Assembly: GCA_936450465.1 (NCBI GenBank)
Contig: OW388294.1
Coordinates: forward strand, 806,001 to 870,000
Length of the DNA stretch: 64,000 nucleotides
Direction of reading: 5' to 3'
Source of the DNA: Gibbula magus
Lineage: Eukaryota > Mollusca > Gastropoda > Trochida > Trochidae
The position numbers and the translations under genes were made by a program. The notes below the pieces were generated by a model. The model was given only the letters and a program-made list of their open reading frames with translations. It searched no databases and was not told the DNA's origin. The number at the start of each line of letters is the position of its first letter. The first letter of the stretch is position 1. Shown one piece after another: positions 61,301 through 64,000 of this stretch.

Positions 61301-61868
61301 TGTGGGATATATAGACACCCAGGATGGTGTGTGGGATATAGAGACACCCAGGATGGTGTGTGGGATATAGAGACACCCAGGATGGTGTGTGGGATATAGA
61401 GACACCCAGGATGGTGTGTGGGATATATAGACACCCAGGATGGTGTGTGGGATATAGAGACACCCAGGATGGTGTGTGGGATATAGAGACACCCAGGATG
61501 GTGTGTGGGATATAGAGACACCCAGGATGGTGTGTGGGATATATAGACACCCAGGATGGTGTGTGGGATATAGAGACACCCAGGATGGTGTGTGGGATAT
61601 AGAGACACCCAGGATGGTGTGGGGGATATAGAGACACCCAGGATGGTGTGTGGGATATAGAGACACCCAGGATGGTGTGTGGGATATAGAGACACCCAGG
61701 ATGGTGTGTGGGATATAGAGACGACCAGGATGGTGTGGGGGATATAGAGACACCCAGGATGGTGTGTGGGATATAGAGACACCCAGGATGGTGACACCCA
61801 GGACGGTGTGTGGGATATAGAGACACCCAGGATGGTGTGTGGGATATAGAGACACCAAGGATGGTGTG
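58341..61868. repeat. 29-bp satellite, about 122 monomers
   Basis: Unit GATGGTGTGTGGGATATAGA plus GACACCCAG. Common variants are GGACGG for GGATGG, TGTGGGGG, GTGTGTGATA, ATATATAGAC, ATATAAAGAC and CACCGAGG. The minus strand of the unit has no stop triplet in any register and 29 is not a multiple of 3, so all three minus frames are open for about 1160-1220 codons and encode the same cyclic peptide. A block near 59640-59950 recurs at 61090-61400, exactly 1450 bp (50 units) away. One truncated unit occurs at about 61792. Confidence 0.97.
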
Positions 61869-62192
61869 TGGTACGTGTTCACGAAGGTGTGTGGTCACTC
61901 TGAACCTTAGACACCGATTGTCGTGGTGTTCAAGAATACATTTACTTGTAAGTTGTTAGTCAGAACAGTGGTGAAATTATTACAATTGTACTTATTGGGT
62001 GACTTCTGATAAGTATGTGTATTGTTCGTTTGGAAACTGGGAATACCGATTAGCACGTTTTATTGATTGAATGTACACATTTAATCACTTTGGATATATG
62101 CAGTGTGGTGATTTCAGTTTCTGGTTGATTTAAAAAATGTTTTGTTACACTTAATGACTTAGTTGCATCTTGTACACTTTATGTCTACCTTC
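61869..62192. other. single-copy spacer
   Basis: About 320 bp between two arrays; no gene or RNA feature is seen. Confidence 0.5.
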
Positions 62193-62935
62193 ATTACAAT
62201 TTACGTTTCAATTACAATTTCCGTCAAGGGATAAAACAAATTGCTGCAGTTATTACAATTTACGTTTCAATTACAATTTCCGTCAAGGGATAAAACAAAT
62301 TGCTGCAGTTATTACAATTTACGTTTCAATTACAATTTCCGTCAAGGGATAAAACAAATTGCTGCAGTTATTACAATTTACGTTTCAATTACAATTTCCG
62401 TCAAGGGATAAAACAAATTGCTGCAGTTATTACAATTTACGTTTCAATTACAATTTCCGTCAAGGGATAAAACAAATTGCTGCAGTTATTACAATTTACG
62501 TTTCAATTACAATTTCCGTCAAGGGATAAAACAAATTGCTGCAGTTATTACAATTAACGTTTCAATTACAATTTCCGTCAAGGGATAAAACAAATTGCTG
62601 CAGTTATTACAATTTACGTTTCAATTACAATTTCAGTCAAGGGATAAAACAAATTGCTGCAGTTATTACAATTTACGTTTCAATTACAATTTCCGTCAAG
62701 GGATAAAACAAATTGCTGCAGTTATTACAATTTACGTTTCAATTACAATTTCCGTCAAGGGATAAAACAAATTGCTGCAGTTATTACAATTTACGTTTCA
62801 ATTACAATTTCCGTCAAGGGATAAAACAAATTGCTGCAGTTATTACAATTTACGTTTCAATTACAATTTCAGTCAAGGGATAAAACAAATTGCTGCAGTT
62901 ATTACAATTTATGTTTCAATAACAATTTTCAAGGG
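62193..62935. repeat. 59-bp tandem repeat, about 12.6 copies
   Basis: The unit contains ATTACAATTTACGTTTCAAT, TACAATTTCCGTCAAGGGAT and AAAACAAATTGCTGCAGTT. Copies are nearly identical except for occasional single-base changes (CCGTCA/CAGTCA); the last copies are degraded. Within each unit ATTACAATTT occurs twice, suggesting the unit itself arose by a smaller duplication. Confidence 0.95.
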
Positions 62936-64000
62936 ATAAAACAATTTGCTTCATTATCACAATTTCCATGTTTATTACAATTTAGGTCGTAACCATGGTA
63001 ACAGAGGCATGTAGAGGTGCAAGGGTTAATATAATGAAGTGTTGTATTTAAAAATACAACACCCACTTTAATGAGGCGTATGCGAATTCTGTCCAGCCGA
63101 GATACTCGTCCATCATTCTGAATGCAGATGAAACAGTCTTGTCTTCAGCTCTGTCAGGAAGTGTAGCGTTACACACATACGAATACTTCAACTTTAGTTG
63201 GTGTCATCTACTTGTTCAGGTTTGCAAATATATGCGGAATCGAACTCCACCTTAATTTTGCGGAGATGCTTATATTCATTCTCTTGTGAATGGTACATTA
63301 TTTATAGTTTTTATGTGTTTGTCACGATATGCAAATACTCGTTTTACTTCACTGAAAACTCGAAACGTCATCATTTTATTTGCCATATTTATGATAGAAA
63401 TGTAAGCAGCCCCTGTGAGTAAAGCGCTCTTCGTCGAGAAATTTAGTGTCTAGATCAGGCTGAAGTGTGCTTCTCACGGAATATGAAGCGATCAAGTGAT
63501 TCCCTGAGGACAAGGGACAATGTAATTTCAGATGTTGCATTTTGAGTTCAGTTATTATTTCCGAATTGTTTAATTCAAAAAGAGATGTTGTCGTTACGAA
63601 CTTGATTTTATGATATTTTGAAATGAATTCTTAATATTATCAAAACATATTTTGAAAGAGTTTTTCAATAGAATCTGGTGATTCTCAATGGGCTGGTTCC
63701 TATCTGCATCGATACCTGCCAACCGATGAGGAAAGATGTGTATATATACATAGAACAAATTCAAAATCATAGATATTAGGGTTTGAAATTCAGATTCAAG
63801 TTATCTGTGACAAATTTACAAAACAGGCTTCATAAATGTCATGGAATTTATTTAGTACAGGCCTACTTTAACTTGCGTTTCAATTTTAGCGGAAATCAAA
63901 TTTAACTACATGCAACACATGTAACACATGTACATGTGAATTTTGTCGCATGATTAATGAAATTGTATATTAGTGAAATAATCTCAAAGTTTCTGAGATA
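62936..64000. other. single-copy region to window end
   Basis: AT-rich, with no gene supported. A 74-codon + frame at 63198-63422 has no recognisable family or splice context. Confidence 0.5.

Noticed and set aside
58224..61898. Three overlapping minus-strand open frames of 1160-1220 codons
   Set aside because: The minus strand of the 29-bp unit contains no stop in any register; all three frames give the same cyclic peptide. This is satellite DNA, not a gene.

Overview
This window looks like intergenic or intronic DNA from an animal nuclear genome, most likely a marine invertebrate and possibly a mollusc. The reasons are AT-rich single-copy DNA, many mini- and microsatellites, an APE-type non-LTR retrotransposon, remnants of a DNA transposon pairing a DUF6589-like protein with a RecQ-like helicase (a pairing I associate from memory with cnidarian and molluscan genomes), and GT splice-donor and AATAAA signals. 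The taxonomic call is inference. There are no bacterial operons, rRNA or tRNA genes, or CRISPR arrays. No complete host protein gene can be supported.

Layout. Positions 1-33200 are AT-rich single-copy sequence interrupted by about a dozen unrelated tandem arrays with units of 40, 3, 69, 43, 11, 38, 27, 61, 9, 26, 79 and about 50 bp, plus TA, GA and GACA microsatellites, some perfect hairpins and a foldback element. Within this part, 12400-12556 is a short transposon-like element. Positions 19860-20871 hold a longer relative that shares both ends and carries two protein remnants: a DUF6589-like exon on + and the first part of a RecQ-like helicase on -, meeting tail to tail at about 20275. Two short open exons that end in consensus splice donors (2115-2171 and 28878-28940) are the only hints of host genes.

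Positions 33201-61880 are almost wholly satellite DNA. A 60-bp satellite (about 340 monomers) runs from 33256 to 58178. It shows nested higher-order duplications and is interrupted once, at 33831-38318, by a minus-strand non-LTR retrotransposon. That element has an intact endonuclease/reverse-transcriptase ORF2, an ORF1 cut off at its 5' end, an (ATTC)n tail and an apparent 28-bp target-site duplication. The left edge of the satellite abuts a third copy of the transposon right-end motif. After a 160-bp spacer comes a 29-bp satellite (about 122 monomers, 58341-61868), then a 59-bp array (62193-62935) and single-copy sequence to the end.

The very long open frames in the satellites (up to 4031 codons) are explained by unit length and composition: 60 is a multiple of 3, and the minus strand of the 29-bp unit has no stop in any frame. 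They are not treated as genes. The only intact protein-coding machinery in view is the retrotransposon. The points most worth following are the transposon family with its DUF6589/helicase remnant and its link to the satellite edge, the higher-order structure of the 60-bp satellite, and the apparently young retrotransposon inside it.
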